Shown here: in pieces, positions 31,905-41,994 of the stretch
How positions within the stretch are numbered: the first letter of the stretch is position 1
Layout: every line of letters begins with the position of its first letter
DNA from: Mycolicibacterium litorale
GTDB lineage: Bacteria; Actinomycetota; Actinomycetes; Mycobacteriales; Mycobacteriaceae
DNA: 64,000 bases
Assembly: GCF_014218295.1 (NCBI RefSeq)
Contig: NZ_AP023287.1
Span: forward strand, 620,001-684,000
Direction of reading: 5' to 3'
The notes under the pieces: model-generated
What the model saw: only the letters and a program-made list of their open reading frames with translations
Databases searched by the model: none
What the model was told of the DNA's origin: nothing
Position numbers and translations under genes: made by a program

Positions 31905-32510
31905 TCAGCCCCGCAGCGACCCCGCACGCGGCGGGGTCAGGGTCGCCACGCAGGTCACGGCACGGTCGCCGTCGGCCCAGGTCTCTTCGGTGGGGTAGAG
32001 CACGTACAGCTGGACCGAATCATCGGTGACCGCCGCCGGGGAGTAGTTCGCCAGCTCCGGCCCGCACCGGTTGGAGTACTCGGTCACCGCGTCGGCGCCG
32101 GGGAAGTCCCCGTCGGGCATCGTCAGCACCGCGAACACCTCACCGGCGTGCGGTTCGTCGCAGCTGACGGTCTTGACCGTCAGCACTCGGCTGCCGTCGG
32201 GGATCTCCGACAGGCAGTCGCCGAGTTTGACCTCCGTCGCCGTCACGGTTCCCTGGCGCACCGCGAGGAACACCACCAGCGCGATGGCGATGACGGCCAC
32301 GACGACGACGAGCGCCACGATGCCCACGATCAGCCACAACTTGTTGTTCTTCTTGGGCGGCGGTGGCGGGCCCGCGGGCGGCATGCCGGCGTAGGGCTGC
32401 GGCGGTGGCGGCGGGTAGTACGGCTGGCCGTAGGGCTGCTGACCGTATGCGGGTTGGTGGTACGGGGGCTCGCCGGGTGGTGGGGGTGGCGGGCCCGGCG
32501 GCATGGTCAT
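31905..32510 (-). CDS. Proline-rich membrane protein with septum-formation-type domain
   Basis: A protein of 201 residues. The first 52 are Pro/Gly/Tyr/Gln-rich and presumably cytoplasmic and disordered, followed by KKNN and one helix (about 57-82). The external domain of about 115 residues carries Cys in GDCLSEIP, SCDEPHAGEVFA, NRCGPEL and VTCVATL, the usual pattern of the actinobacterial Septum_form domain. A role at the septum is inferred from the family name only. Confidence 0.78.
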   Translation of the reverse strand: MTMPPGPPPPPPGEPPYHQPAYGQQPYGQPYYPPPPPQPYAGMPPAGPPPPPKKNNKLWLIVGIVALVVVVAVIAIALVVFLAVRQGTVTATEVKLGDCLSEIPDGSRVLTVKTVSCDEPHAGEVFAVLTMPDGDFPGADAVTEYSNRCGPELANYSPAAVTDDSVQLYVLYPTEETWADGDRAVTCVATLTPPRAGSLRG

Positions 32511-32528
32511 GCGACGACGATAGCCTGG

Positions 32529-33158
32529 TCAGCCCAGCAGCCGCAGCGCCGCGTCCACCGCCAGCTTGGGGACGTCGAGCGTTTTCGACGCCAGGTCGTG
32601 GCGGGCGCCGGTGACCTCGACGACCGCGGTGGGGCCGCCGACGAGTGCGGCGGCCGCGGTGAGCTCGTCGATGGCGCCGAACGGATCCTTGGTGCCGTGC
32701 GTGAACACCGTCGGCACGCCGATGCGGGGCAGGTGTTCGGTGCGCAACCGGTCCGGCTTCCCCGGGGGATGGAGCGGATAGGAGAACAGGGTCAGCACGT
32801 CGACGGCGACCCCGTCGTCCGGGCCCTCACCCGCGACGGCCATCGACGTCATCCGGCCGCCGTACGAGTGGCCACCGGCGATCACCGGACCGTCCGTCAG
32901 CCCCCGTGCGACGGCCACCGCCTCGGCCACGCCCGCCTGGTCCGCGGCGGCCGACCCGGACGGTGGCCCCTTGGGTCTGCGTCGCCGGTAGGGCAGGTTG
33001 TAGCGGATCGCCAGCCAGCCGCGGTTCGCCCATTCGTCGCAGAGCCGCACCAGCATCGGCGCCTCCCGGCTGCCGCCGGCGCCGTGGGTCAGCAGCACCA
33101 CTCCGGCCGGGGTGTCCACGGGGGTGTGTGCGACGCCCGCGATCTCATCGAGGTTCAT
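32529..33158 (-). CDS. Alpha/beta hydrolase, Rv0421c-type
   Basis: A protein of 209 residues, ortholog of Rv0421c, of the KANL3/Tex30-like hydrolase family. LLTHGAGGSREAP forms the oxyanion strand, GGHSYGGRM the nucleophile elbow, THGTKDPFG holds the Asp and GARHDLAS the His, so the triad is intact. No signal peptide; cytosolic. It overlaps the end of thiD by 14 bases, so it is probably expressed from the thiD riboswitch transcript. Confidence 0.87.
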   Translation of the reverse strand: MNLDEIAGVAHTPVDTPAGVVLLTHGAGGSREAPMLVRLCDEWANRGWLAIRYNLPYRRRRPKGPPSGSAAADQAGVAEAVAVARGLTDGPVIAGGHSYGGRMTSMAVAGEGPDDGVAVDVLTLFSYPLHPPGKPDRLRTEHLPRIGVPTVFTHGTKDPFGAIDELTAAAALVGGPTAVVEVTGARHDLASKTLDVPKLAVDAALRLLG

Positions 33159-34002
33159 CGGCCGTCAACCGGAACAGGGCGGAGACCGGACCGTGTCCGC
33201 CGCCGAGCGGATAGGCCGCGCGCAGGCATTCGGTCACCCACCGCTTGGCGAACGCGATCGCATCCGGCATCGCGTACCCGGCGGCCAGGGCGCTCGCGGC
33301 CGCCGCGGCCAGCGTGTCGCCCGCACCGTGGTCGTGGCCGGTGTCGATGCGCGGCCCGTCGAACTCGAAGAAGTCCGCGCCGTCGTACAGCAGGTCGGGG
33401 CTGTGCGGGGAGGACCGCAGATGTCCGCCCTTCACCAGCGCCCACTGCGGCCCGAGCGCGTGCAGCGCCTCCGCCGCGGCCCGCTGGGATTTCTCGTCGA
33501 CGACGTCGATGCCGACCAGGAGGCGGACCTCGTCCAGGTTCGGCGTGACCAGGGTCGCCAGCGGGAACAGTTCGGTGCGCAGCGCGTCCAGCGCGCTGGA
33601 GTGCAGCAGCGGATCGCCGTGCATGGACGCGCACACCGGGTCGACGACCAGCGGCACCGAACCCGCCAGCCCCTGCGCCCGCCACGTGGCGGCGATGGTC
33701 TCGATGATCGCCGAGGACGCCAGCATCCCCGTCTTGGCGGCCTGCACGCCGATGTCGGAGGCCACCGCCTCGATCTGGCCGGCGATCACCTCGAGGGGGA
33801 TCTCGTGAAAACCCTTGACCCCCATCGAGTTCTGCACGGTCACCGCGGTGACCGCGACCAGTCCGTGCACGCCGAGCAGCGCGAACGTGCGCATATCGGC
33901 CTGGATGCCCGCGCCGCCGCCGGAATCGGATCCGGCGATCGTCATGACCCGCAGCGGTGTGTGGCCCGGTCGGGGCAGGGGCAGAAACATCGTGTCCGTC
34001 AT
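33145..34002 (-). CDS. thiD: Hydroxymethylpyrimidine/phosphomethylpyrimidine kinase
   Basis: Phosphorylates HMP and HMP phosphate to the pyrophosphate used by ThiE. A ribokinase-fold protein of 285 residues with [16 protein letters not shown] at the start, [23 protein letters not shown], and a C-terminal anion hole and catalytic Asp in [14 protein letters not shown]. The ATG is preceded by AGGGAG, which is also the 3' end of a TPP riboswitch. In M. tuberculosis thiC lies directly upstream of thiD; here no thiC is present in the window. Confidence 0.95.
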   Translation of the reverse strand: MTDTMFLPLPRPGHTPLRVMTIAGSDSGGGAGIQADMRTFALLGVHGLVAVTAVTVQNSMGVKGFHEIPLEVIAGQIEAVASDIGVQAAKTGMLASSAIIETIAATWRAQGLAGSVPLVVDPVCASMHGDPLLHSSALDALRTELFPLATLVTPNLDEVRLLVGIDVVDEKSQRAAAEALHALGPQWALVKGGHLRSSPHSPDLLYDGADFFEFDGPRIDTGHDHGAGDTLAAAAASALAAGYAMPDAIAFAKRWVTECLRAAYPLGGGHGPVSALFRLTADEPR

Positions 34003-34008
34003 CGAGAA

Positions 34009-34105
34009 CTCCCTACGCCGGCATTACCCGGTCAGGTTCGTACGGTCGACAACCCCAGTTGTCCTCTCAGCACGCTCGGTGCGCGCTCCCGCGTGGTCGT
34101 GTGGT
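34009..34105 (-). promoter_or_regulatory. TPP riboswitch upstream of thiD
   Basis: Read on the minus strand the blocks are GCGGGAGCGCG (about 34097-34083), GCTGAGAGGAC (about 34076-34066), CGTACGAACCTGACCGGGT (about 34042-34024), and AATGCCGGCGTAGGGAG (to 34009). All core segments of the aptamer are present. The last G-rich block is also the thiD ribosome binding site, 7 bases from the ATG, so translational control is expected. A -10-like TAGGTT (34120-34115, minus) would start the RNA near 34108, at the aptamer. Confidence 0.92.
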
Positions 34106-34242
34106 GCGCTGCTCAACCTATCGCAGAGCGCGGGACCCCGGCGCTCGAATTGCCGCCACATCATTTGTATAGCTAACATATGTGTTCTGCCGCGCCGGAC
34201 GGCGCAGCCCCGCGTCGGATACGAAACGAACGAAGACTGCAG

Positions 34243-35973
34243 ATGACGACCGATATGACCAGTGGCGCCGCCGAACAGCAGACCGAGACCGGCCGTCGCC
34301 GGATCGCCACCGACCGCGACCACCCGCTCTACAAGTGGGTCGTGCTGTCCAACACCACGCTGGGCATGCTGCTGGCGACGGTGAACTCCTCGATCGTGCT
34401 GATCTCGCTGCCCGCGATCTTCCGGGGCATCGGCCTCAACCCCTTGCAACCCGCGAACGTGAGCTACCTGCTGTGGCTGCTGATGGGCTACATGGTGGTC
34501 ACCGCGGTGCTCGTGGTGCTGTTCGGGCGGTTGGGTGACATGTTCGGCCGGGTCCGCATCTACAACCTCGGCTTCGTCATCTTCACGCTGTGCGCGATCG
34601 CCCTGTCCTTCCAGCCGTTCGACCTCGACGCCGGTGCGTGGTGGCTGATCGGGTGGCGGGTGGTCCAGGGGGTCGGCGGCGCGATGCTCATCGCCTCATC
34701 GGCGGCCATCCTCACCGATGCCTTCCCCGCCCACCAGCGCGGAATGGCGTTGGGCGTCAACATGGTCGCCGCCGTCGCCGGCTCGTTCCTCGGTCTGGTG
34801 ATCGGCGGTGCGCTGTCCGAATGGCACTGGCAGGCCATCTTCTGGGTGGGTGTTCCGATCGGCGTCCTCGGCACCGTGTGGGCGATGCGGTCACTGCGCG
34901 AACTCGGTGAGCGCAGCGAGGGGAAGCTGGACTGGGCGGGCACCCTGACCCTCGGGGTCGGTTTGACGGTGCTGCTGACCGGGATCACCTACAGCATCCA
35001 GCCCTACGGTGGTGCGCCCACCGGATGGGGCAACCCGTGGGTGCTCGGCGCGATCGGATTCGGCGTCCTGGCGCTGGTGGCGTTCTGCCTCGTCGAACTG
35101 CGGGTGGCCCAGCCGCTGGTCGACATCCGGCTCTTCCGCATCACCGCCTTCGGCATGGGCAACCTCGCCGGGCTGATGTCGTCGGTGGGCCGCGGCGGAC
35201 TGCAGTTCATGCTGATCATCTGGTTGCAGGGCATCTGGCTTCCCCTGCGCGGCTATGAATTCGAGGCCACACCGCTGTGGGCGGCGATCTACATGCTGCC
35301 GTTGACCTTCGGGTTCCTGGTCGCGGGGCCGCTGTCGGGGTGGCTGTCGGATCGCTACGGTGCCCGGCCGTTCACGGTCGGTGGCATGGTCCTGATGTGC
35401 GTCACCTTCGTCGCGCTGGTGATGATTCCCGTCGACTTCGACTACTGGCTCTTCGCGGTGCTGATCTTCCTCAACGGCGTCGGTGGCGGCGTGTTCACCT
35501 CACCCAACTCGGCCTCGATCATGTCGAGCGTGCCGCCGAGCGCCCGCGGGGCCGCCTCCGGTGTGCGGGCCACGTTCTTCAACGCGGGCGGCTCGCTGTC
35601 GATCGGCATCTTCTTCTCGCTGATGATCGTCGGGTTGGCCAACACGCTGCCCGGCGCGATGAGCGCGGGCTTGCAGGCGCAGGGTGTTTCGGCGGCCGTC
35701 GCCGACGAGGTCGCCGCCACCCCGCCCGTCGGCAGCCTGTTCGCGGCGTTCCTCGGCTACAACCCGATCGGTGAACTGCTCGAGCCCTCCCACGCGCTGC
35801 AGCAGCCCGGCGTCAACGCCGAGGTGCTGACCGGCCAGACCTTCTTCCCGAACCTCATCACCGGCCCGTTCCACACCGGTCTGGTCGTGGTGTTCGTCGC
35901 CGCCGCGGCGATGATGTTGATCGGAGCGGTGGCATCGCTGTTCAACGCGGGACGCTACGCCGAGCAACGATGA
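34243..35973 (+). CDS. MFS drug exporter, DHA2 (14-helix) type
   Basis: A protein of 576 residues with about 14 helices. The cytoplasmic loop 2-3 motif A reads [11 protein letters not shown], and [20 protein letters not shown] is the antiporter motif C region in helix 5. The loop between helices 13 and 14 is long (about 80 residues). The family exports drugs or lipophilic metabolites using the proton gradient. ATG 34243 was chosen; an in-frame ATG at 34180 sits directly against a -10-like TAACAT (34174-34179) and is less likely to be translated. No adjacent regulator. Confidence 0.88.
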   Translation: MTTDMTSGAAEQQTETGRRRIATDRDHPLYKWVVLSNTTLGMLLATVNSSIVLISLPAIFRGIGLNPLQPANVSYLLWLLMGYMVVTAVLVVLFGRLGDMFGRVRIYNLGFVIFTLCAIALSFQPFDLDAGAWWLIGWRVVQGVGGAMLIASSAAILTDAFPAHQRGMALGVNMVAAVAGSFLGLVIGGALSEWHWQAIFWVGVPIGVLGTVWAMRSLRELGERSEGKLDWAGTLTLGVGLTVLLTGITYSIQPYGGAPTGWGNPWVLGAIGFGVLALVAFCLVELRVAQPLVDIRLFRITAFGMGNLAGLMSSVGRGGLQFMLIIWLQGIWLPLRGYEFEATPLWAAIYMLPLTFGFLVAGPLSGWLSDRYGARPFTVGGMVLMCVTFVALVMIPVDFDYWLFAVLIFLNGVGGGVFTSPNSASIMSSVPPSARGAASGVRATFFNAGGSLSIGIFFSLMIVGLANTLPGAMSAGLQAQGVSAAVADEVAATPPVGSLFAAFLGYNPIGELLEPSHALQQPGVNAEVLTGQTFFPNLITGPFHTGLVVVFVAAAAMMLIGAVASLFNAGRYAEQR

Positions 35974-36017
35974 CCATCCGGCCCGCAGCGCCGCCCATCT
36001 GCTGCGAAGATGGATAG

Positions 36018-38762
36018 GTGCCTCTGCAGCTCATCAGCCGCTACGCGGAGTTGAGCGCCGTCGACGCCCTGCTGGACTCGGTGTCGACGGGTACCTGCGT
36101 CCTCGTCCTCGAGGGTGAGGTCGGCATCGGCAAGAGCACGGTGTGGCGCGCCGGCGTGGAACGCGCCCGGACTCGCGGCTTCCGCGTGCTGTCGGCGCAA
36201 CCCGTGGCGAGCGAGTCGGCCGCGGCGTATTCGTCGCTGGCCGAACTGCTCGCCGGCGTGGACACCACGGTCCTGGACCACCTTCCCGCCCCGCAGCGGT
36301 TGGCGATCGACCGGGTGCTGTCGCCGGCCGATGACACCGGCCCCGGTACGGATCAGCGCGCGGTGGCGGCGGCAATGCGGTCCGTGGTGGAGCGACTCGC
36401 GCAGTCCGGCCCGGTCCTGGTCGCGATCGACGATGTGCAGTGGCTCGACCCGGCGACCGCACTGGTCATGGCATCGGTGGTGCGGCGGTCCGCCGGGCCC
36501 ATCGGGTTCCTCGTCACCGTGCGCGCCGGTGAAGCCGACCGCGCGGAACTGCGATGGGAACCGTCCCGCCCCGAACGCCTGCACCGCGCCCAGGTGCATC
36601 CCATGTCGGTCGGCGGACTGCACGCGATGATCACCCACCGGCTCGGACGGTCCCTCACTCGCCCGAAGATGGCGTGGATCCACGAGGTATCGGCGGGAAA
36701 TCCCTTCCACGCACTGGAATTGGCCCGAGCGCTGGACCGCGACAACGGGGGTGCAACGCCGCTGCCCGGCACGGTCGCCGAGTTGGTGTGGACGCGCATC
36801 GCCGAACTGCCCGAGTTCACCAGGGACGCCCTGCTCGCCGCGGCCTCTCTGGCGACGCCCACGGTCGACATCGTCGCCCGTGCGGTCGGCGGCGACGTCG
36901 ACCGGACCGTCGCCGCCCTGGAAGAAGCCGAACGGCACGGCATCGTCGAGATCGACGGCTACCGACTGGCTTTCGCACATCCGCTGTTGGCGCGCGGCGT
37001 CTACACCGACGCACCGGCCGACAGACGCCGCGCCATGCACGGCCGGCTCGCCGAGATCGTCGAGAACCCCGAGTCACGGGCGCGTCACCGGGCACTGGCC
37101 GGTGAGGAGGACGACGAGAACACCATCCGCGCCCTCGACGAGGCGGCGCAGTCGGCGCGGATCCGCGGTGCACCGGGGGTGGCCGCGGAACTGCTCGACA
37201 TGGCCCGCGCCAGGGGCGGCGGTGACACCCCCGAGCGCACCCTGCGGTCGGCGGCCTGTCACTTCGAGGCGGGAGACACCGCTCGGGCGCGGGAGTTGTT
37301 GGAGCGCACCATCTCGGAGATGGGTCAGGGGGAACTGCGGGCCAGAGCCCTCCACCAGCTGGGCCTGGTGCGGCTGTGGGAGAACAGCTCCTCGGAAGCG
37401 GTGCCGCTGCTGGAGCGCGCCGTCGCCGAGCCGGGGGTCAGTCCCGACCGCCGGGTGCAGATGCTCGTGATGCTCGCGTTCATCGAGTTCAACGCCGGAC
37501 ATGGGGACCGGGCGATGCGGTGCGCGGAAGACGCTGTGGCACAAGCGTCGGCGCTCGGGCGGGCCGATCTGCTTAGCCAGGCCAGGCCCATGCGCGCGAT
37601 GCTGCGCTTCCTGTTCGGCGACGGTCTCGACGAGGCGGAACTCGACGGTGTCTTCGACTTCGACGAACCCGACGACATGCCGCTGGCGGCGCGGCCGCGG
37701 ACGCTGCACGCCCTGCTGATGCTGTGGACCGGCCACCTCGACGAAGCCGCCCGACAGTTCACCGCGATCGCCCGGCGCTGTGACGAACGGGGTGACGAGA
37801 GCGAACGCTCCTTCATCGATTTCCATCTCGGCCAGGTCGACCTGTGGCGCGCCGACCTCACCGCCGCGAAGCGGGTGGCCGACGACAGCGTCGAGCGGGC
37901 GCTGCAGTCGCACGGGGATCTGCCGCTGTTCATCGCGCTGATCGTGCAGACCATGGTGAGCGCGCACCTCGGCTGCGTGGAGGACGCCCGGCGTTTCGCC
38001 GCACAGGCGTTCACCGTGGGGCAGCGTTGCCACTCCAGCCGGCTGGGGGTGTGGGCGGTGGCGGCCCTCGGGTTCCTCGAGCTGTCACTCGGCGACCACC
38101 GTGCCGCGGTGGACGTGCTGGCGCCCGCGGTGCGGGAATGGTCGGCGGCGCGCGCGCCCACCGAACTGATCACGGCGCCGTTCCTGCCCGACGCCGCCGA
38201 AGCGCTGATCGGCGTCGGCCGCCTCGACGAGGCGCAGCGGCTGGTCGAGGCGATGGAGGCCGACGGGCACCGGCTGGACCGGCCGTGGATGCTCGCCGTC
38301 GGCGCGCGCTGTCGCGCGCTCCTGCTCGCCGCCCGCGGCGACCCGGCGGGCGCCCTGGCGGCCGGTGAGCGCGCGCTCGTCGAGCATCAGCGGCTGCCCA
38401 TGCCCTTCGAACTGGCCCGGACCCAGCTCGTGGTCGGCCGGCTACAGCACCGCAGACGCCAGTACGACGCCGCCACCGACACCGTCTCGGCCGCGCTCAC
38501 CGCGTTCGAGCGGATCGGGGCCGACCTGTGGGCCCGGCAGGCCCGCGCCGAGCTCGACGCGCTGACGGGCAGGCAGACCGCCGCCGGCCTCGCCGAATCC
38601 GAACGCCGATTCGCCGAGCTGGCCGCCCAGGGCATGACCAATCGCGAGATCGCCGCGGCGCTGTTCGTGAGCGAGAAGACGGTGGAGGCCAACCTGTCTC
38701 GCGTCTACCGCAAGCTGGGCATCCGGTCGCGCGCCGAACTCGCCCGGGTGCTCAGTCGTTGA
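36018..38762 (+). CDS. LuxR-family transcriptional regulator with AAA ATPase and TPR regions
   Basis: A protein of 914 residues of the large ATP-dependent LuxR (LAL/MalT-like) type. N-terminal ATPase with Walker A GEVGIGKST (about 35-43) and Walker B VLVAIDDVQWLD (about 135-146). A long helical TPR-like middle (about 400-830). A C-terminal LuxR HTH (about 850-914) with LAAQGMTNREIAAALFVSEK. It is likely to sense a ligand or nucleotide and activate a promoter; the target is not evident. Starts with GTG 36018, 44 bases after the MFS gene. Its last 11 bases overlap the converging xthA. Confidence 0.9.
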   Translation: MPLQLISRYAELSAVDALLDSVSTGTCVLVLEGEVGIGKSTVWRAGVERARTRGFRVLSAQPVASESAAAYSSLAELLAGVDTTVLDHLPAPQRLAIDRVLSPADDTGPGTDQRAVAAAMRSVVERLAQSGPVLVAIDDVQWLDPATALVMASVVRRSAGPIGFLVTVRAGEADRAELRWEPSRPERLHRAQVHPMSVGGLHAMITHRLGRSLTRPKMAWIHEVSAGNPFHALELARALDRDNGGATPLPGTVAELVWTRIAELPEFTRDALLAAASLATPTVDIVARAVGGDVDRTVAALEEAERHGIVEIDGYRLAFAHPLLARGVYTDAPADRRRAMHGRLAEIVENPESRARHRALAGEEDDENTIRALDEAAQSARIRGAPGVAAELLDMARARGGGDTPERTLRSAACHFEAGDTARARELLERTISEMGQGELRARALHQLGLVRLWENSSSEAVPLLERAVAEPGVSPDRRVQMLVMLAFIEFNAGHGDRAMRCAEDAVAQASALGRADLLSQARPMRAMLRFLFGDGLDEAELDGVFDFDEPDDMPLAARPRTLHALLMLWTGHLDEAARQFTAIARRCDERGDESERSFIDFHLGQVDLWRADLTAAKRVADDSVERALQSHGDLPLFIALIVQTMVSAHLGCVEDARRFAAQAFTVGQRCHSSRLGVWAVAALGFLELSLGDHRAAVDVLAPAVREWSAARAPTELITAPFLPDAAEALIGVGRLDEAQRLVEAMEADGHRLDRPWMLAVGARCRALLLAARGDPAGALAAGERALVEHQRLPMPFELARTQLVVGRLQHRRRQYDAATDTVSAALTAFERIGADLWARQARAELDALTGRQTAAGLAESERRFAELAAQGMTNREIAAALFVSEKTVEANLSRVYRKLGIRSRAELARVLSR

Positions 38763-39555
38763 GGTCGACCAGCACTGGGGCGTGGTCGCTGGCGCCCTTG
38801 CCTTTTCGTTCCTCGCGGACGATCTCGGCGTGGGTGACCCGGTCGGCGAACGCCGGTGAGCCGAGGATGAAGTCGATGCGCATACCGCGGCGCTTCTGGA
38901 ACGCCAGCCGGGTGTAGTCCCAGTAGGTGTAGACACCGGGGCCGGGGGTGAACGGCCGCACCACGTCGGCGTACCCGGCGTCGACGATGGCGTTGAACGC
39001 GTCCCGCTCGGGCGGTGTGACGTGGGTGCTGTCCTGGTAGGCCTCCACGCTCCACACGTCGTCGTCGGTCGGGGCGATGTTCCAGTCACCGACCATCGCG
39101 ATGGGAAGGGTCGGGTCGTCGGTCACCCATCGGTGCGCTGTCTCGCGCAGTGCGGCAAGCCATTCCAGTTTGTAGGCGTAGTGCGGTGAGCCGACGAAGC
39201 GGCCGTTGGGCACATACAGGCTCCACACCCGCACACCGGCACACGTCGCGCCGAGCGCACGCGCCTCCGCGGCCGCCTCCACGTCGGGTTTGTCACCCCA
39301 GGTCGGTTGGCCGTCGAATCCGACCGCCACATCCTCGATGCCGACCCGCGAGGCGATCGCCACGCCGTTCCACTGGTTGAAGCCGCAGTGCACGACGTCG
39401 TAGCCCAGCGCGGCGAACGGCATGGTGGGGAACTGCTCGTCGGAGCACTTCGTCTCCTGCATGGCCAGGACGTCCACGTCGGCCCGCTGCAGCCAGTCGG
39501 TGACCCGGTCCACCCGGGCGCGAATGGAGTTGACGTTCCAGGTGGCCAGCCGCAT
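38752..39555 (-). CDS. xthA: Exodeoxyribonuclease III
   Basis: An AP endonuclease and 3'-repair nuclease of base excision repair; 267 residues of the endonuclease/exonuclease/phosphatase fold. Present: ATWNVNSIRAR, the metal-binding Glu in MQETKCSDEQFP, GDWNIAP, and the final GASDHAPVLVDL with the catalytic Asp-His pair. Ortholog of Rv0427c. Only 3 bases separate it from the acetyltransferase gene upstream, giving the operon def-GNAT-xthA. Confidence 0.95.
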   Translation of the reverse strand: MRLATWNVNSIRARVDRVTDWLQRADVDVLAMQETKCSDEQFPTMPFAALGYDVVHCGFNQWNGVAIASRVGIEDVAVGFDGQPTWGDKPDVEAAAEARALGATCAGVRVWSLYVPNGRFVGSPHYAYKLEWLAALRETAHRWVTDDPTLPIAMVGDWNIAPTDDDVWSVEAYQDSTHVTPPERDAFNAIVDAGYADVVRPFTPGPGVYTYWDYTRLAFQKRRGMRIDFILGSPAFADRVTHAEIVREERKGKGASDHAPVLVDLND

Positions 39556-39558
39556 GCG

Positions 39559-40449
39559 CTACAGCTTAGAAGCGTCGACGTAGCGCTCCCGGTGCTGCGC
39601 GGTGAAGCCCATCGACTCGTACAGGGCGATCGCGCCGGCGTTGTCGGCCAGGACCTGCACGTACGCGTGGCTCGCCCCGTTTCGTGCACCCCAGTCCAGC
39701 AGCGCGGCGCACAGGGTGCGGGCGTGCCCGCGGCGGCGCCGGTCCTCGGCGACCCGCACCGCCGACAGCCCCACCCACAGCGTGCCGTCGTGGGCCGGGG
39801 TGACGGCGGCGCGGCCCACCGCGGCGTCGTCGATGCGGCCGAACGTCACCTGCCCGTCGATCACGGCGGTGAGCACGCCGACGGGCACGTCGCGCTCGTA
39901 TACGGTCAGCCAGGCGGTGTCGGGCCGCGCGGTCAGCGTCACCTCCGGCGCCGTCTCGGCGGGCAGTGCGCGCACCATCACGATGCTCTCGAGATGGACG
40001 TCGGTTGCGGGCAACCGCACCAACCGGTCGGGAACGGCCAGCCACGGGGTGAGGCCGCGCCGGGCATACCACTCCCGGATCGCCGGCACCGTCGCCGCGC
40101 CGACGTGAAGATCCAGTGGGACAGCCGAATTGCCGCGATGGGTGTACCCGTCGGACGCGCGCAGCAGCCAGCCGTCGAGCCATTCGCGATGCAGGCCCGG
40201 CCACGCCAGCGCCGCGGCGTGCTCGACCGCGCGGATCTGGGAGGCCTTCACCGGAACGTCGGTGAGTGTCCGCACCGTGACGACGTCGGCCGGTGAAACC
40301 TCCACGACGTCACCGGCTTTCGTGCGCACGCGCACCACCGGCTCGCGGTCGAGCAGATGGCCGACCACGTCGTTGAGCGGCGGCACGCTGCCGGCGGGCC
40401 GCCGGTAGCGCAGACTGACCCGCGTCCCGGGCCGGGGCAGGTCGGACAC
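39559..40449 (-). CDS. GNAT-family acetyltransferase, Rv0428c-type
   Basis: A protein of 296 residues from GTG 40449. The first 60 residues form a beta-rich domain (VVRVRTKAGDVVEVSPADV). A central region follows with EWLDGWLLRASDGYTHRGNS, and the C-terminal GNAT fold has the acetyl-CoA pyrophosphate loop RVAEDRRRRGHARTLCAALL near 235-255 and a late YESMGF. Ortholog of Rv0428c. It sits between def and xthA; an N-terminal protein acetyltransferase role would fit def but is inference. Confidence 0.85.
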   Translation of the reverse strand: MSDLPRPGTRVSLRYRRPAGSVPPLNDVVGHLLDREPVVRVRTKAGDVVEVSPADVVTVRTLTDVPVKASQIRAVEHAAALAWPGLHREWLDGWLLRASDGYTHRGNSAVPLDLHVGAATVPAIREWYARRGLTPWLAVPDRLVRLPATDVHLESIVMVRALPAETAPEVTLTARPDTAWLTVYERDVPVGVLTAVIDGQVTFGRIDDAAVGRAAVTPAHDGTLWVGLSAVRVAEDRRRRGHARTLCAALLDWGARNGASHAYVQVLADNAGAIALYESMGFTAQHRERYVDASKL

Positions 40450-40453
40450 GGAC

Positions 40454-41047
40454 TCAGTGACCGAACGGATCGGGATCCCGGCCCGGCGTCCAGCTCAAGC
40501 CCGGCACACCCCAGCCGTTGTGCTTGACGGCGCGTTTCGCCGCCCGCGCGTGCCGGCCGATCAGCCGGTCGAGGTAGAGGAACCCGTCGAGGTGGCCGGT
40601 CTCGTGCTGCAGCATCCGCGCGAACAGGCCGGTGCCCTCGACGGTGATGGGCGTGCCGTCGGCGTCGAGGCCGGTGACCCTGGCCCAGTCGGCGCGCCCG
40701 GTGGGGAACTGCTCGCCGGGCACGGACAGGCAGCCCTCCTCGTCGTCGTCGGGATCGGGCATGGTCTCCGGGATGTCGGAGGTCTCGAGCACCGGGTTGA
40801 CGACCACCCCGCGGCGGCGTCCGGTGCGTCCCCGCGAATCGGGGCAGTCGTAGACGAACACCCGCTGGGAGACGCCGATCTGGTTGGCGGCCAAGCCCAC
40901 ACCGTTGGCGGCGTCCATCGTCTCGTAGAGATCGCGGATGAGGTCGGCCAGTTCGGCGGGCAGGGAACCGTCCTCGCCCACGGGAACCGGTGTGGTTGCG
41001 GTGCGCAGGACGGGATCTCCCACGATGCGAATCGGAACGACGGCCAC
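40454..41047 (-). CDS. def: Peptide deformylase
   Basis: Removes the formyl group from nascent proteins. A protein of 197 residues with the three metalloenzyme motifs: [19 protein letters not shown] (metal Cys) and QHETGHLDG (HExxH with Gly in place of the usual Asp, as in the tuberculosis enzyme). An insert between motifs 1 and 2 (about 65-95) with RGRTGRRRG and acidic residues is typical of mycobacteria. Ortholog of Rv0429c. Confidence 0.95.
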   Translation of the reverse strand: MAVVPIRIVGDPVLRTATTPVPVGEDGSLPAELADLIRDLYETMDAANGVGLAANQIGVSQRVFVYDCPDSRGRTGRRRGVVVNPVLETSDIPETMPDPDDDEEGCLSVPGEQFPTGRADWARVTGLDADGTPITVEGTGLFARMLQHETGHLDGFLYLDRLIGRHARAAKRAVKHNGWGVPGLSWTPGRDPDPFGH

Positions 41048-41182
41048 GGGAGCAGCTTAGGTGAGCGGCTCGAGTGAGCCGACTCGCCCGCAGCGGTGAC
41101 GCCGCAACCCTGCCGGCCGTGATTGAATGAGCGCCGAACCACATGGATGTCATTTCGAGTGTCGGAGGGTCCGAGGAGCAAT

Positions 41183-41491
41183 ATGGACGGCGCCATGGCG
41201 CAGACTGAGCAATCCGGCGACGACTCTGATCTGCCTGCAGGACTGACCAGGCGCGAATTCGACATTCTGGCGTTCGAACGCCAGTGGTGGAAGTACGCCG
41301 GCAGCAAAGAGGACGCCATCAAAGAGCTGTTCTCGATGTCGGCGACGCGCTACTACCAGGTGCTCAACGCCCTCGTCGACCGCCCGGAGGCCCTCGCGGC
41401 GGATCCGATGCTGGTCAAACGCCTGCGCCGGCTGCGGGCCAGCAGGCAGAAGGCGCGCGCGGCGCGCCGCCTGGGCTTCGAGGTCACCTGA
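41183..41491 (+). CDS. DUF3263 protein, Rv0430-type
   Basis: A basic protein of 102 residues, ortholog of Rv0430, with a helix-turn-helix-like core (REFDILAFERQWWKY, then KEDAIKELFSMSATRYYQVL) and an Arg-rich C-terminus. A DNA-binding role is plausible. ATG 41183 has GAGGAG upstream. It is followed 28 bases later by virR, as in M. tuberculosis, and is divergent from def. Confidence 0.88.
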   Translation: MDGAMAQTEQSGDDSDLPAGLTRREFDILAFERQWWKYAGSKEDAIKELFSMSATRYYQVLNALVDRPEALAADPMLVKRLRRLRASRQKARAARRLGFEVT

Positions 41492-41519
41492 TCCATCCCG
41501 CTGGATACAGTGGGGCGTG

Positions 41520-41984
41520 ATGAACCAGCGAGAATCCTCCGGACTGCCTCTGCGCGCCATCGTGATGGTGCTGCTCTTCCTCGGCATCGTCTTCCTGTTG
41601 GTGGGGTTCCAGGCGCTGGGGTCGGGCGACGATTCGGCGTCCGAAGAGACCACCGTGGCCACCACGACGACGGCCACCCCCGCGCCGGAGCCCCCGCCGG
41701 AGGGCGAGGCGGCCCGGCCCGAGGTCCGTGTGTTCAACATCTCCTCGGTGGAGGGCGCCGCCGAAGGTGTGGCGACTCGACTGCGGGACGACGGCTGGGA
41801 CGTCGCCGAGACCGGCAACCTGACCCTGGACGGCGTCACCGGGACGACGGTGTACTTCGGTGACGGTCCGGGCGAGCGGGAGGCCGCCGAGGACGTGGGC
41901 CGACTGCTCGAGGCGCCTGTCGAAGCGCGCACACCCGAGCTGGCCGAACAACCACCAGGCATCATCGTTGCGGTCACCGGTTAG
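41520..41984 (+). CDS. virR: VirR-type LytR_C domain membrane protein
   Basis: A protein of 154 residues, ortholog of Rv0431 (VirR, linked to membrane-vesicle release and cell wall integrity). One N-terminal helix (about 11-33), a Thr/Pro/Glu-rich linker, then a LytR C-terminal domain (about 66-150) with [20 protein letters not shown]. It acts outside the membrane, probably with LytR-CpsA-Psr ligases. A -10-like TACAGT (41506-41511) lies 5 bases before GTG 41517 and 8 before ATG 41520, suggesting a nearly leaderless mRNA. Confidence 0.9.
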   Translation: MNQRESSGLPLRAIVMVLLFLGIVFLLVGFQALGSGDDSASEETTVATTTTATPAPEPPPEGEAARPEVRVFNISSVEGAAEGVATRLRDDGWDVAETGNLTLDGVTGTTVYFGDGPGEREAAEDVGRLLEAPVEARTPELAEQPPGIIVAVTG

Positions 41985-41994
41985 GCTCTTGACC

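Noticed and set aside
34180..34242. Upstream ATG as the start of the MFS transporter
   Set aside because: It abuts a TAACAT -10-like box with no ribosome site, and the extra 21 residues are not part of the family's N-terminus. ATG 34243 is more likely.
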